Positions 43,672-53,700 are shown, counted from the stretch's first letter. The stretch is 64,000 nucleotides of DNA from Serratia plymuthica (GCF_018336935.1 NZ_CP068771.1:372001-436000), one strand, 5' to 3'. Program-made: numbers and translations. Notes: generated from the sequence alone by a model not told the origin.

Positions 43672-44949
43672 ATGCAACTCATCATGAGCCTGGTAGGCAT
43701 GGCGGCACTGATCGCCATAGCCGTGCTGCTCTCCAGCAACCGAGGTGCCATTAAATTGCGCACCGTTGTCTGGGCATTCATCATTCAGGTGGCCATTGGC
43801 GCGCTGGTGCTCTACGTGCCGGTGGGCCGCAGCATTCTCGGCGGTATGTCGGCCGGGGTGGCTAACGTGATCGCCTACGGTAATCAGGGGATTTCGTTTA
43901 TCTTCGGCGGGCTGGTCTCCGACAAGATGTTTGAGGTATTCGGTGGCGGCGGTTTCGTTTTCGCTCTGCGCGTGCTGCCGGTGATCGTGTTCTTCTCCTC
44001 GCTGATTGCCGTACTGTATTACCTCGGCATCATGCAACTGGTAATCCGCGTATTGGGCGGCGGCTTGCACAAATTGTTGGGCACCTCGCGCACCGAATCG
44101 CTGTCGGCGACCGCCAATATCTTCGTCGGCCAAACCGAAGCCCCGTTGGTGGTGCGTCCGTATATCGCCACCATGACCCAGTCAGAACTTTTCGCCGTTA
44201 TGTGCGGCGGCCTGGCTTCGGTGGCCGGTTCGGTGCTGGCCGGCTATGCCCAGATGGGCGTACCGCTGGAGTACCTGATTGCCGCGTCGTTTATGGCCGC
44301 GCCGGGCGGGCTGCTGTTCGCCAAACTGATGGTGCCGGAAACCGAAAAAACCCACGATAAAGACGATGCGACGAAACTGATCGCCGAAGACCAACGCCCG
44401 GCCAACGTGATCGATGCGGCGGCGTCCGGCGCGGCATCCGGCATGCAACTGGCGTTGAACGTCGGCGCGATGTTGCTGGCGTTTATCGCGCTGATCGCCT
44501 TGCTGAACGGCATCCTTGGCGGGATCGGCGGCTGGTTCGACTACCCGCAGCTGTCGCTGGAGCTGATCCTCGGTTGGGTCTTCTCGCCTATCGCTTTCCT
44601 GATTGGCGTGCCGTGGCATGAGGCGATGACCGCCGGTTCGTTTATCGGCCAGAAGATTATCGTCAACGAATTTGTCGCTTACATGAACTTCGGCGCCTAT
44701 TTGCGCCCGGACGACGTGGTAGCGGCGGAAGGGCTGCAGGTGCTGTCGACGCATACCAAGGCGATCATCTCCTTTGCGCTGTGCGGCTTTGCCAACCTGT
44801 CATCGGTGGCGATCCTGCTCGGCGGTTTGGGCAGCATGGCGCCGAACCGTCGTCACGATATCGCGCGCTTCGGCCTGAAGGCGGTTGCAGCCGGCACGCT
44901 CTCCAACCTGATGAGCGCCACCATCGCCGGATTCTTTTTGGCGCTGTAA
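43672..44949 (+). CDS. NupC-family concentrative nucleoside transporter
   Basis: A 425-residue CNT-family Na+/H+-nucleoside symporter. [60 protein letters not shown] (family signature), [20 protein letters not shown] and [10 protein letters not shown] are characteristic. It imports nucleosides for the deo enzymes encoded just downstream. It takes the place of E. coli yjjW-yjjI between yjjV and deoC. Close to NupC, but paralogs (NupX, PsuT) exist, so I leave the symbol empty. Confidence 0.9.
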   Translation: MQLIMSLVGMAALIAIAVLLSSNRGAIKLRTVVWAFIIQVAIGALVLYVPVGRSILGGMSAGVANVIAYGNQGISFIFGGLVSDKMFEVFGGGGFVFALRVLPVIVFFSSLIAVLYYLGIMQLVIRVLGGGLHKLLGTSRTESLSATANIFVGQTEAPLVVRPYIATMTQSELFAVMCGGLASVAGSVLAGYAQMGVPLEYLIAASFMAAPGGLLFAKLMVPETEKTHDKDDATKLIAEDQRPANVIDAAASGAASGMQLALNVGAMLLAFIALIALLNGILGGIGGWFDYPQLSLELILGWVFSPIAFLIGVPWHEAMTAGSFIGQKIIVNEFVAYMNFGAYLRPDDVVAAEGLQVLSTHTKAIISFALCGFANLSSVAILLGGLGSMAPNRRHDIARFGLKAVAAGTLSNLMSATIAGFFLAL

Positions 44950-45011
44950 GCCAGGCAAGGTTCCGCACGTGTGCGCCAAGCCCTGTTGCGGGACACCGCC
45001 TATACTCTAAG

Positions 45012-45035
45012 ACGGGCACGCGATGTCGTGCCCGT
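45012..45035 (+). terminator. Terminator after the nucleoside transporter
   Basis: ACGGGCACG, loop CGATGT, CGTGCCCGT, a 9-bp stem 62 bp after the stop. Confidence 0.65.
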
Positions 45036-45062
45036 TGTCCGCATCCGTTTCTTTAGCGAATT

Positions 45063-45100
45063 TGTGAACGATATCGCGTTATTTTGTGATGCTCTTCACA
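45063..45100. promoter_or_regulatory. deo promoter with two CRP-type sites
   Basis: TGTGATGCTCTTCACA (45085-45100) fits the CRP consensus fully. A weaker TGTGAACGATATCGCG (45063-45078) lies 22 bp upstream. TATAAT follows at 45101, a consensus -10. The deoC start is 370 bp further on, so there is a long leader, in which I see no credible gene. Confidence 0.7.
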
Positions 45101-45377
45101 TATAATTCCGGCCTGTTACAGTGTTATTTCATATAATGTGACTCTGAGCGCGAATTGCCCCGGGCGATCGTGTTCAAATAGCTATTCCTGGTCCTGGACG
45201 ATGTGCGGGACCAAGTGCGGTGAGAAGGATCTCAGTTGCCGCCGTGGGGACCCGTTCCCCGGCGCTATCTTCAAGGAACCAAGTCCGCTCGCCAACACAC
45301 ACGAGTGTTATTGGAACTTCCCAATCAGGTGTTATTGTCGCAGCCGGTTTGGGGGCGGACAGCGCGGAAAAACCGCA

Positions 45378-45416
45378 GCGTACACGCAGTACGTGAGGAT
45401 TTTGAGCACTGCCCAA
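45378..45416 (+). repeat. Dispersed repeat, 39-bp match, in deo leader
   Basis: GTACACGCAGTACGTGAGGA and the following GAGCACTGCCCAA match 33 of 39 bases of the minus strand of 26224-26262. It lies in the deoC leader and includes a short dyad (CGTAC / GTACG). Confidence 0.6.
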
Positions 45417-45469
45417 CCCCGAAATGGCAAGAAAAATAGCCTGAGTGGGAGTTCAAGTTGGAGAGTTTT

Positions 45470-46249
45470 ATGACCGAACTAACCGCAGCGGCGCAACGTG
45501 CGCTGAATTTAATGGACCTGACCACGCTGAATGACGACGACACCGATGAAAAAGTGATCGCGCTGTGTCGTCAGGCCAACAGCCCGGCCGGCCATACGGC
45601 GGCCATCTGCATTTATCCGCGCTTTATTCCGGTGGCGCGCAAGGCCCTGCGTGAGCAAGGGACGCCGGACATCCGCATCGCGACCGTCACCAACTTTCCG
45701 CATGGCAACGACGACATCGACATCGCGTTGGCGGAAACCCGTGCGGCTATCGCCTATGGCGCCGATGAAGTCGACGTGGTGTTCCCTTATCGCGCGTTGA
45801 TCGCCGGTAATGAGCAGGTCGGTTTTGAGCTGGTGAAGCAGTGCAAGCAAGCCTGCCAGGCGGCCAACGTGCTGCTGAAAGTGATTATTGAAACCGGTGA
45901 GTTGAAGCAGGCCAATCTGATCCGTAAAGCGTCGGAAATTGCTATTAACGCCGGTGCCGATTTTATCAAAACCTCTACCGGTAAAGTGCCGGTCAACGCC
46001 ACCCTGGAAAGCGCAGAGTTGATGATGTCGACGATCCGCGATCTGGGCGTCGCCAAAACGGTGGGCTTCAAACCGGCCGGCGGCGTGCGCACGGCGGAAG
46101 ATGCACTGCATTATCTGCAACTTGCCGATCGTATTCTGGGTGAAGGCTGGGCCGACGCGCGTCATTTCCGTTTCGGCGCTTCCAGCCTGTTGGCCAGCCT
46201 GCTGACGACGCTGGGGCACAGCACCGCAGCATCCGGCAGCGGTTATTGA
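45470..46249 (+). CDS. deoC: DeoC: deoxyribose-phosphate aldolase
   Basis: A 259-residue class I aldolase, the length of E. coli DeoC. Schiff-base lysine in [20 protein letters not shown], second lysine in [18 protein letters not shown]. It splits 2-deoxyribose-5-phosphate to glyceraldehyde-3-phosphate and acetaldehyde. ATG at 45470 with TTGGAGAG upstream. First gene of deoCABD. Confidence 0.96.
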   Translation: MTELTAAAQRALNLMDLTTLNDDDTDEKVIALCRQANSPAGHTAAICIYPRFIPVARKALREQGTPDIRIATVTNFPHGNDDIDIALAETRAAIAYGADEVDVVFPYRALIAGNEQVGFELVKQCKQACQAANVLLKVIIETGELKQANLIRKASEIAINAGADFIKTSTGKVPVNATLESAELMMSTIRDLGVAKTVGFKPAGGVRTAEDALHYLQLADRILGEGWADARHFRFGASSLLASLLTTLGHSTAASGSGY

Positions 46250-46318
46250 TCGATAACGTCGGCAAGGCGCGACGCAGCGCCTGCCTGCACCCTACATTAG
46301 CTCAATCAGGGGGATGCT

Positions 46319-47641
46319 TTGTTCCTGGCACAAGAAATTATTCGTAAAAAACGTGACGGTCAGCCGTTGAATGAAGCGGAAATCCGCTTTTTCATCAATG
46401 GGATCCGTGACAACGTGGTTTCAGAAGGTCAGATCGCCGCGCTGGCGATGACCATTTATTTCCACGATATGACCATGCCGGAGCGCGTGGCGCTCACCAT
46501 GGCGATGCGTGATTCCGGCACCGTGCTGGATTGGCGAAGCCTGTCGCTGAACGGGCCGCTGGTCGACAAGCACTCCACCGGCGGCGTGGGCGATGTCACT
46601 TCGCTGATGCTCGGTCCGATGGTGGCCGCCTGCGGCGGCTACGTGCCGATGATTTCCGGCCGTGGTTTGGGCCATACCGGCGGCACGCTGGACAAGCTGG
46701 AGGCGATCCCGGGCTTTAACATCTTCCCGGACGACAGCGCCTTCCGCAAGATTATTCAGGACGTTGGCGTGGCGATTATCGGCCAGACCAGCTCGCTGGC
46801 ACCGGCGGACAAGCGTTTCTACGCCACCCGCGACATCACCGCCACCGTAGATTCTATCCCGCTGATTACCGCCTCTATTCTGGCGAAGAAGCTGGCGGAA
46901 GGTCTGGATGCGCTGGTGATGGACGTTAAAGTCGGCTCCGGCGCCTTTATGCCGACCTATGCGCTGTCAGCCGATCTGGCGCAGGCGATCGTTGGCGTGG
47001 CCAATGGTGCAGGGTGCAAAACTACCGCGCTGCTGACCGACATGAATCAGGTACTGGCCTCCAGCGCCGGCAATGCGGTGGAAGTGCGTGAAGCGGTGCG
47101 TTTCCTGACCGGCGAATATCGCAACCCACGCCTGCTGGAAGTGACGATGGCGCTGTGCGTGGAAATGCTGCTTTCCGGCGGCCTGGCGAAAGATGACGCC
47201 GACGCGCGCGCCAAGCTGCAGGCGGTGCTGGACAATGGCAAAGCGGCAGAAGTGTTTGGCCGTATGGTGGCGGCGCAGCAGGGCCCGACCGATTTCGTCG
47301 AGCGCTACGACAGCTATCTGCCGGTCGCGACCCTCAGCAAGCCGGTTTACGCCGAAAAACAGGGCATTGTCAGCGCGATGGACACTCGTGCGCTGGGCAT
47401 GGCGGTGGTGTCGCTGGGCGGCGGCCGTCGCCGTGCGACCGACAGTATCGATTACAGCGTCGGCCTGACCGGCATGGTGCGCCTGGGCGATCAAGTGGAT
47501 ACCCGGCAGCCGCTGGCGGTGATCCACGCCAACGACGAAGAGAGTTGGCAACAGGCGGCCGAAGCGGTACGCAGCGCTATGGTGCTGAGCGATAAAGCGC
47601 CGGAAGAGACGCCAGTGGTTTACAAACGCGTGTCGGAATAA
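46319..47641 (+). CDS. deoA: DeoA: thymidine phosphorylase
   Basis: A 440-residue phosphorylase (E. coli 440). [40 protein letters not shown] (signature) and [11 protein letters not shown]. It releases thymine and deoxyribose-1-phosphate. Starts with TTG at 46319, preceded by [21 protein letters not shown] is the family's N-terminus. Confidence 0.95.
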   Translation: MFLAQEIIRKKRDGQPLNEAEIRFFINGIRDNVVSEGQIAALAMTIYFHDMTMPERVALTMAMRDSGTVLDWRSLSLNGPLVDKHSTGGVGDVTSLMLGPMVAACGGYVPMISGRGLGHTGGTLDKLEAIPGFNIFPDDSAFRKIIQDVGVAIIGQTSSLAPADKRFYATRDITATVDSIPLITASILAKKLAEGLDALVMDVKVGSGAFMPTYALSADLAQAIVGVANGAGCKTTALLTDMNQVLASSAGNAVEVREAVRFLTGEYRNPRLLEVTMALCVEMLLSGGLAKDDADARAKLQAVLDNGKAAEVFGRMVAAQQGPTDFVERYDSYLPVATLSKPVYAEKQGIVSAMDTRALGMAVVSLGGGRRRATDSIDYSVGLTGMVRLGDQVDTRQPLAVIHANDEESWQQAAEAVRSAMVLSDKAPEETPVVYKRVSE

Positions 47642-47662
47642 GTATTACCTTTACAACATTTA

Positions 47663-47689
47663 TAGCGGCAGCAAAACTCGCTGCCGCTA
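47663..47689 (+). other. Stem-loop between deoA and deoB
   Basis: TAGCGGCAGC, loop AAAACTC, GCTGCCGCTA: a perfect 10-bp stem ending where the ERIC at 47688 begins. No T run, so read-through into deoB is likely; it may mark a processing or attenuation point. Confidence 0.55.
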
Positions 47690-47814
47690 TACCCAATGGA
47701 TTTCAAGATGCAGGTTGGCGGTAACCGAAGGAATCCCCGGGAGCTTGGTAAGCCAAGTGACTGGGGTGAGTGAAGGCAACCAACGCCCCTGCGGCTTGAA
47801 AGACGACGGGTATA
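47688..47814. repeat. ERIC element, 127 bp, between deoA and deoB
   Basis: It runs from TATACCC (47688) to GGGTATA (47814), exactly the typical 127 bp. The core reads CCCCGGGAGCTTGGTAAG then CCAAGTGACTGGGG. The arms (TTTCAAGATGCAGG / CCTGCGGCTTGAAA) are inverted. The deoB start is 14 bp beyond it. Confidence 0.93.
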
Positions 47815-47827
47815 CAGGAGAGCACAG

Positions 47828-49051
47828 ATGAAACGCACATTTATTATGGTACTAGACTCATTCGGCATCGGCGCCAGCGAAGACGCCGAGCGTTTTGGCG
47901 ACAAGGGTTCCGATACCCTGGGCCACATTGCCGAGGTTTGCGCGCGCGGTGAAGCCAACGTTGGTCGTCAGGGCCCGCTGACCCTGCCTAACCTGAGCCG
48001 TCTGGGCCTGGGTAAAGCGGCGGAAGAATCCACCGGCACCTTCCCGCAGGGGCTGGACAGCAATGCGGACATCATCGGTGCCTATGCTTACGCCAGCGAA
48101 CTCTCTTCCGGTAAAGATACGCCGTCAGGCCACTGGGAAATCGCCGGCGTGCCGGTATTGTTCGATTGGGGCTATTTCAGCGACGAACACAACAGCTTCC
48201 CGCAGGAACTGCTGGACAAGCTGGTGGAGCGCGCCAATCTGCCGGGTTACCTCGGTAACTGCCACTCCTCCGGCACCGTGATCCTCGATCAACTCGGCGA
48301 AGAGCACATGAAAACCGGCAAACCGATTTTCTATACCTCCGCCGACTCGGTGTTCCAGATCGCCTGTCACGAAGAGACCTTCGGCCTGGACCGTCTGTAT
48401 GAGCTGTGTGAAATCGCCCGCGAAGAATTGACCGAAGGCGGTTACAACATTGGCCGCGTGATCGCGCGTCCGTTCCTCGGCGACAAACCGGGCGAGTTCC
48501 AGCGTACCGGCAACCGTCACGACTTGGCGGTAGAGCCACCGGCACCTACCGTGCTGAAAAAACTGGTGGACGAGAAGGGCGGTGAAGTGGTGTCGATCGG
48601 TAAAATCGCCGATATCTACGCTAACGTCGGCATCACCAAAAAGGTGAAGGCCACCGGCATCGACGCGCTGTTTGACGCGACCCTGATCGAAATGGAAAAA
48701 GCCGGCGACAACACCATAGTGTTCACCAACTTTGTTGATTTTGACTCCTCTTACGGCCACCGCCGCGACGTGGCGGGTTATGCCGCCGCGCTGGAGCTGT
48801 TTGACCGCCGCCTGCCGGAGCTGCTGAAATTGGTGAAAGACGAAGACATCATTATCTTCACCGCCGACCACGGCTGCGACCCGACCTGGCCGGGCACCGA
48901 CCACACCCGTGAGCACATTCCGGTCTTGGTTTACGGCCCGAAAGTGAAACCCGGCTCGCTGGGCCACCGTGAGACCTTTGCCGACATCGGCCAGACCGTT
49001 GCCAGTTACTTTGGCGTGTCGCCGATGGAATACGGTAAATCCATGTTCTAA
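47828..49051 (+). CDS. deoB: DeoB: phosphopentomutase
   Basis: A 407-residue alkaline-phosphatase-fold mutase (E. coli 407). [20 protein letters not shown] (metal Asp), [14 protein letters not shown] (phospho-accepting Thr), [20 protein letters not shown] (metal His/Asp). Converts (deoxy)ribose-1-phosphate to the 5-phosphate. Confidence 0.96.
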   Translation: MKRTFIMVLDSFGIGASEDAERFGDKGSDTLGHIAEVCARGEANVGRQGPLTLPNLSRLGLGKAAEESTGTFPQGLDSNADIIGAYAYASELSSGKDTPSGHWEIAGVPVLFDWGYFSDEHNSFPQELLDKLVERANLPGYLGNCHSSGTVILDQLGEEHMKTGKPIFYTSADSVFQIACHEETFGLDRLYELCEIAREELTEGGYNIGRVIARPFLGDKPGEFQRTGNRHDLAVEPPAPTVLKKLVDEKGGEVVSIGKIADIYANVGITKKVKATGIDALFDATLIEMEKAGDNTIVFTNFVDFDSSYGHRRDVAGYAAALELFDRRLPELLKLVKDEDIIIFTADHGCDPTWPGTDHTREHIPVLVYGPKVKPGSLGHRETFADIGQTVASYFGVSPMEYGKSMF

Positions 49052-49168
49052 GACCCGTTTTTCAAGCCGCAGCGTTGTTAGCTTCACGAGCGAACCCCAG
49101 TCACTTACTCAAGTAAGCTCCTGGGGATTCCCCCGCTAGCTGCCTGGCTGCAACTCGAAATCCAGGGC
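49052..49168. repeat. ERIC element between deoB and deoD
   Basis: It begins right after the deoB stop. Core: CCCCAGTCACTTACTCAAG then TAAGCTCCTGGGG, the opposite orientation to the copy at 47688. Outer arms TTTCAAGCCGCAG and CTGCAACTCGAAA are inverted. The deoD start is about 50 bp further on. Confidence 0.9.
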
Positions 49169-49217
49169 TTAGATGTTCGACGTTTTTATTAAACAAGATT
49201 TCTAAAGGAAGACAATT

Positions 49218-49949
49218 ATGGCTACGCCGCACATTAATGCTGAAATGGGTGATTTCGCTGACGTCGTACTGATGCCGGGCGATCCGCTGCGTGCAAAATA
49301 CATTGCGGAAACCTTCCTGGAAGGCGCGGTGGAAGTGAACAACGTGCGTGGCATGCTGGGCTTCACCGGGACTTACAAAGGCCGCAAAATCTCCGTAATG
49401 GGCCACGGTATGGGTATCCCGTCCTGCTCCATTTATGCGCGTGAACTGATTGCCGAGTTCGGCGTGAAAAAAATCATCCGCGTGGGCTCTTGCGGCGCAG
49501 TGCGCGACGATATCAAACTGCGTGACGTCGTGATCGGCATGGGTGCCTGCACCGATTCCAAAGTGAACCGCATGCGTTTTAAAGATCATGACTATGCGGC
49601 GATTGCCGACTTTGACATGGTGCGCAACGCGGTAGACGCCGCCGCGGCGCAAGGTATCCCGGCTCGCGTGGGTAACATCTTCTCCGCCGATCTGTTCTAC
49701 ACGCCGGATCCGGACATGTTCCAGGTGATGAAGAAGTACGGCATCCTGGGTGTAGAAATGGAAGCGGCCGGCATCTACGGCGTGGCGGCGGAGCTGTATG
49801 AAGAGTTCGGCTGTAAGGCGCTGACCATCTGTACCGTTTCCGACCACATTCTGCGTCACGAAGCCACCACCGCCGCAGAGCGCCAAACCACCTTTAACGA
49901 GATGATCGTTATCGCGCTGGAATCCGTGCTGTTGGGCGACAAAGCGTAA
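49218..49949 (+). CDS. deoD: DeoD: purine nucleoside phosphorylase
   Basis: A 243-residue hexameric-type phosphorylase (E. coli 239). [37 protein letters not shown] (signature), [11 protein letters not shown] (ribose binding), SDHILRHE (catalytic Asp). Last gene of the deo operon. Confidence 0.96.
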   Translation: MATPHINAEMGDFADVVLMPGDPLRAKYIAETFLEGAVEVNNVRGMLGFTGTYKGRKISVMGHGMGIPSCSIYARELIAEFGVKKIIRVGSCGAVRDDIKLRDVVIGMGACTDSKVNRMRFKDHDYAAIADFDMVRNAVDAAAAQGIPARVGNIFSADLFYTPDPDMFQVMKKYGILGVEMEAAGIYGVAAELYEEFGCKALTICTVSDHILRHEATTAAERQTTFNEMIVIALESVLLGDKA

Positions 49950-49958
49950 TCATACTGC

Positions 49959-49981
49959 GGGCGCAGCATCCTGCTGCGCCC
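49959..49981 (+). terminator. Terminator of the deo operon
   Basis: GGGCGCAGCA, loop TCC, TGCTGCGCCC: a 10-bp stem 10 bp after the deoD stop. Confidence 0.75.
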
Positions 49982-49988
49982 CTATGCC

Positions 49989-50087
49989 AATCTATTCATC
50001 CTGTGCCCATCATTTTCTTTAAATACCTTACCTTACAGTTAATTAACGCTATTACCTTATTCAAGAATCTATTCACCAATCTATTCA
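49989..50087 (+). repeat. Three copies of AATCTATTCA before the yjjJ remnant
   Basis: AATCTATTCA occurs at 49989, 50066 and 50078; the last two are 12 bp apart, and the last ends 4 bp before the remnant's ATG. They look like tandem operator half-sites. Confidence 0.5.
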
Positions 50088-50090
50088 TTT

Positions 50091-50319
50091 ATGACTCCCC
50101 TCGAGCAAGTTCTGCGTAACGGTTCGGTTACGTCAAAAGTGCTCACCGATGCGCTGGGCATCAGCCAGCCGTCGCTATCGCGCCGTATCCGCGACTTGGC
50201 GGAAGCGGTATTGGCTATTGGCAAAGGAAGCCGGGCCACTCGCTATGCGTTGCACGATTGCCAGCCAGATGCTGGCGCAGGTTCAGGGGCTGAACGAACG
50301 CATCCAGCGCCTGGCTTAA
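50091..50319 (+). pseudogene. yjjJ: yjjJ remnant: N-terminal HTH and C-terminal tail only
   Basis: MTPLEQVLRNGSVTSKVLTD and GISQPSLSRRIRDLAEAVLA, then GKGSRATRYAL, form the N-terminal helix-turn-helix of a YjjJ (HipA-related) protein, which E. coli carries at this same place after deoD. After about 55 residues the frame loses sense. In the next frame ASQMLAQVQGLNERIQRLA ends at TAA 50317-50319, a plausible native C-terminus. The kinase-like body (over 300 residues) is missing, so a large internal deletion with frame change has occurred. The frame running on to 50927 is antisense to ytjB and not a gene. Confidence 0.7.
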
Positions 50320-50999
50320 GGCTGTTTCGCTTCTTCTTTATCCTGTGGCTTGTCATCGTCGTCTTCCACCGTATTGCCTTCTTCCAGCGGCGTATTGGCG
50401 GTCAGCAGATACGGCGATTGCTGCCAGCGGCTGCGGCGATGTTGCAGCAGGGTGCGCGCCAGAATAATGCCGATGGCCAGCGCCAGCAGGATCATCAGGC
50501 GCAACAGGTTGGTGGTGTTGTCCACCTGTTTGGATTCGGTCGCCAGCACGTGGGTATCCAGCGTAATGCGGATAAAGCCTATCGGGCCGTCTTTACCCTG
50601 AATGGATTCCACCAACTGGTGATTGAAATAGCTGCCGGCGCGTTTGCCGTCAAGCGACAGACGATCGCGTATACTGATCTGTTCACCGGCGTGGGAAACC
50701 AGCGTGCCGTCCAACTGATAGACGCTGGCGTCCAGAATGCGGCTGTGGTCGGTAAGCTGTTTGAGGATGGCGTCGACGCGCTGGTTGTCGACGTCGCTGT
50801 CGTCATCGAGCAACGGCGCCAGGCTGGAGGCCACCTGTTTGGTCAGCGTTTGCGCCAGTTCTTCCACCTGTTCGGATCGCGCCAACTGGTGACTCAGGCT
50901 AAAATAGGACGCGCCCTGCATCAATAGCACCAGCAAAGCCAGGCAAATCAGGATAATAGCGGTGCGGTGCAGGCGGAATTTCAGTTTAGCGCGAGCCAT
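50316..50999 (-). CDS. ytjB: YtjB (Smp): membrane protein of the AhpA/SMP type
   Basis: A 227-residue protein with an N-terminal signal-anchor (AIILICLALLVLLMQGASYF), a periplasmic middle (about 35-165) and a second span (LLRLMILLALAIGIILARTL), then a basic and finally acidic cytoplasmic tail. It matches E. coli YtjB/Smp, divergent from serB. Its stop shares bases with the stop of the yjjJ remnant. E. coli has lplA on this side; it is absent here. Confidence 0.88.
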   Translation of the reverse strand: MARAKLKFRLHRTAIILICLALLVLLMQGASYFSLSHQLARSEQVEELAQTLTKQVASSLAPLLDDDSDVDNQRVDAILKQLTDHSRILDASVYQLDGTLVSHAGEQISIRDRLSLDGKRAGSYFNHQLVESIQGKDGPIGFIRITLDTHVLATESKQVDNTTNLLRLMILLALAIGIILARTLLQHRRSRWQQSPYLLTANTPLEEGNTVEDDDDKPQDKEEAKQP

Positions 51000-51103
51000 T
51001 CAGGTTCCTTGGGCATCTTGGACACTTTATGTTGCCAGAACCAATGGCGATAGGATAGCTTGATGCGTCGTTTTATCATGCAGCGTTTTTTCAGGAGTTA
51101 ATG

Positions 51104-52081
51104 ATGTCGAATAGTCTGACCTATTGCGATCTCCCGGCAGAGATCTCTCAATGGCCGGGTCTTCCCCTTTCGCTGAGCGGCGACGAAGTGATGCCGCTGG
51201 ATTATCGGGCGGGCCATACCGGTTGGCTATTATATGGCAGAGAGCTGGATAAAACGCGCATTACTCATTTCCAGCGCAAGCTGGGTGCGGCGATGGTGAT
51301 CGTCACCGCCTGGTGCGTAGAGGACTATCAGGTCGTACGGCTGGCGGGCACCCTGACGGCGCGCGCCAAAATACTGGCGGCGGAGAACGGGCTGGACGTG
51401 GCGCCGCTCGGCAAGATCCCCCATTTGCGCACCCCTGGCTTGCTGGTGATGGACATGGACTCCACCGCGATCGAGATTGAATGCATCGACGAAATCGCCA
51501 AGCTGGCGGGCGTGGGTGATGAGGTGGCGGAAGTGACCGAACGCGCCATGCGCGGCGAGCTGGATTTTACCGCCAGCCTGCGTCAGCGCGTTGGAAAGCT
51601 GAAAGGCGCCGATGCCAATATCCTTAAACAGGTACGCGATGAACTGCCGCTGATGCCGGGGTTGATCAACCTGGTGCGCAAGCTGCAGGCGATGGACTGG
51701 CATGTGGCGATCGCCTCCGGCGGCTTCACTTACTACGCCGAATATCTGCGCGATAAACTGAAGCTGGTGGCGGTGGCGGCCAACGAGTTGGGGATCCGCG
51801 ACGGCAAACTGACCGGCGAAGTGCTGGGGCCGGTCGTTGACGCGCAGTTCAAGGCCGATACGCTGGTCGCGTTGGCGGAAAAGCTGGGTATTCCGCCGCA
51901 GCAGACCGTGGCTGTCGGCGACGGCGCCAATGATTTGAAAATGATACAGGCGGCCGGGCTGGGCATTGCCTACCACGCCAAACCGAAAGTGTATGACAAG
52001 GCGCAGGTGTCCATTCGCCATGCCGATCTGATGGGGGTGCTGTGCGTACTGACCGGCAGCCTGAAACACGAAGTTCGCTAA
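51104..52081 (+). CDS. serB: SerB: phosphoserine phosphatase
   Basis: A 325-residue HAD phosphatase. Catalytic DMDST at 117-121 in LLVMDMDSTAIEIECIDE, SGGFTYYAEYL, GDGANDLKMI. It performs the last step of serine synthesis. An ATG at 51101 is also possible; 51104 has the better spacing from AGGAG. Divergent from ytjB as in E. coli. Confidence 0.95.
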   Translation: MSNSLTYCDLPAEISQWPGLPLSLSGDEVMPLDYRAGHTGWLLYGRELDKTRITHFQRKLGAAMVIVTAWCVEDYQVVRLAGTLTARAKILAAENGLDVAPLGKIPHLRTPGLLVMDMDSTAIEIECIDEIAKLAGVGDEVAEVTERAMRGELDFTASLRQRVGKLKGADANILKQVRDELPLMPGLINLVRKLQAMDWHVAIASGGFTYYAEYLRDKLKLVAVAANELGIRDGKLTGEVLGPVVDAQFKADTLVALAEKLGIPPQQTVAVGDGANDLKMIQAAGLGIAYHAKPKVYDKAQVSIRHADLMGVLCVLTGSLKHEVR

Positions 52082-52084
52082 CCT

Positions 52085-52233
52085 CGTCATACTCGAAGCG
52101 CTCACCTCAGTCACTTACCTGAGTAAGCTCCTGAGGATGTTCGCTCTGGCTGCGTTAGCCCCGCCGGGGCCTGCGCAAGCGCAGTTCAACAAAACCCTTG
52201 GTTTTGTTGTGATGCAACTCCAATGATTTAGGG
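52085..52233. repeat. ERIC element with internal insertion, between serB and radA
   Basis: Core CCTCAGTCACTTACCTGAG then TAAGCTCCTGAGG keeps ERIC symmetry with compensating changes (C to T, G to A). The right part carries about 55 extra bases, including hairpins CCCCGCCGGGG and AACAAAACC / GGTTTTGTT (52188-52208), before the normal terminal arm TGCAACTCCAATGATTTAGG. The left arm is shortened. Confidence 0.8.
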
Positions 52234-52258
52234 TTTAAACAAAAGATTGAGGTAATAC

Positions 52259-53644
52259 GTGGCAAAAGCAGCAAAACGGGCGTTCGTATGTAATGAGTGC
52301 GGCGCAGATTATCCGCGCTGGCAGGGACAGTGCAGCGCTTGTCACGCCTGGAACAGCATTACAGAAGTTCGTCTGGCTGCGGTGTCCTCTTCTTCTCGCT
52401 CCGAGCGTTTAAGCGGCTATGCCGGTGATGCCGGCATCAGCAAGGTGCAAAAACTCTCGGACATCAGCCTGGACGAGTTGCCGCGTTTTTCCACCGGCTT
52501 TATCGAGTTTGACCGCGTGCTGGGCGGCGGCGTGGTGCCGGGCAGCGCGATCCTGATCGGCGGCAACCCCGGCGCCGGTAAAAGTACTCTGCTGTTGCAG
52601 GTGCTGTGCAAGCTGTCCGAGCAGATGAAAACCCTGTACGTCACCGGCGAGGAATCGTTGCAACAGGTGGCGATGCGCGCTCACCGCCTCGGGTTGCCGA
52701 CCGGCAGCCTGAACATGCTGTCGGAAACCAGTATCGAGCAGATCTGCCTGATCGCCGAACAAGAGCAGCCGAAGCTGATGGTGATCGACTCGATCCAGGT
52801 GATGCACATGGCGGATATTCAGTCTTCGCCGGGCAGCGTGGCGCAGGTGCGGGAAACCGCCGCCTACCTGACGCGCTTTGCCAAAACGCGCGGCGTGGCG
52901 ATTGTCATGGTTGGCCATGTCACCAAAGACGGCTCGCTGGCCGGGCCGAAGGTGCTGGAACACTGTATCGACTGTTCGGTACTGCTGGACGGCGATGCCG
53001 ATTCACGTTTTCGCACCCTGCGCAGCCATAAAAACCGCTTCGGTGCGGTGAATGAGCTGGGGGTATTCGCCATGACCGAGCAGGGCCTGCGTGAAGTCAG
53101 CAACCCGTCCGCCATCTTCCTCAGCCGTGGCGACGAAGTCACTTCCGGCAGTTCGGTGATGGTGGTCTGGGAAGGAACCCGGCCGCTGCTGGTCGAGATC
53201 CAGGCGCTGGTGGATCATTCGATGATGTCCAACCCGCGCCGGGTCGCGGTCGGCTTGGAGCAGAACCGGCTGGCGATCCTGTTGGCGGTGCTGCACCGCC
53301 ACGGTGGGTTGCAGATGTCGGATCAGGATGTGTTTGTGAACGTGGTCGGCGGGGTGAAAGTCAGTGAAACCAGCGCCGATCTGGCGTTGCTGATGTCGCT
53401 GGTGTCGAGCCTGCGCGATCGCCCGTTGCCGAACGATCTGGTGGTGTTCGGCGAAGTGGGGTTGGCGGGCGAGATTCGCCCGGTGCCGAGCGGGCAGGAG
53501 CGTATTTCCGAGGCGGCGAAGCACGGCTTCAAACGGGCTATCGTGCCGCACGCCAACGTGCCGAAAAAGCCGCCGGCAAATATGCAGGTGTTCGGCGTGA
53601 AGAAGCTGGCGGATGCCCTGGACGTGCTGGAACAATTCTATTAA
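52259..53644 (+). CDS. radA: RadA: DNA branch-migration ATPase
   Basis: A 461-residue RecA-like protein. N-terminal zinc finger CNECGADYPRWQGQCSAC (11-28), Walker A GNPGAGKST (102-110), KNRFG motif (258-262), and a C-terminal Lon-protease-like domain (DLVVFGEVGLAGEIRPVPSG). It extends heteroduplex during recombination repair. GTG start with TTGAGGT upstream. Confidence 0.95.
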   Translation: MAKAAKRAFVCNECGADYPRWQGQCSACHAWNSITEVRLAAVSSSSRSERLSGYAGDAGISKVQKLSDISLDELPRFSTGFIEFDRVLGGGVVPGSAILIGGNPGAGKSTLLLQVLCKLSEQMKTLYVTGEESLQQVAMRAHRLGLPTGSLNMLSETSIEQICLIAEQEQPKLMVIDSIQVMHMADIQSSPGSVAQVRETAAYLTRFAKTRGVAIVMVGHVTKDGSLAGPKVLEHCIDCSVLLDGDADSRFRTLRSHKNRFGAVNELGVFAMTEQGLREVSNPSAIFLSRGDEVTSGSSVMVVWEGTRPLLVEIQALVDHSMMSNPRRVAVGLEQNRLAILLAVLHRHGGLQMSDQDVFVNVVGGVKVSETSADLALLMSLVSSLRDRPLPNDLVVFGEVGLAGEIRPVPSGQERISEAAKHGFKRAIVPHANVPKKPPANMQVFGVKKLADALDVLEQFY

Positions 53645-53674
53645 TTGCCACGTGATGCGCAGAACATGCTATTT

Positions 53675-53692
53675 TGTTTAGCATATTAAACG
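53675..53692. promoter_or_regulatory. NadR box upstream of nadR
   Basis: TGTTTAGCATATTAAACG fits the NadR site TGTTTA-N6-TAAACA at 11 of 12 bases. It ends 8 bp before the nadR start, overlapping the ribosome-site region. It implies NadR controls its own gene. Confidence 0.7.
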
Positions 53693-53700
53693 GAGGGGTT

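Noticed and set aside
45138..45473. 111-residue frame in the deoC leader
   Set aside because: It contains a dispersed repeat, lacks a ribosome site and has no protein resemblance.
50320..50927. Continuation of the yjjJ frame into an 278-residue protein
   Set aside because: It is antisense to the well-supported ytjB gene and its text is low-complexity (Q/R/H rich), typical of a shadow frame.
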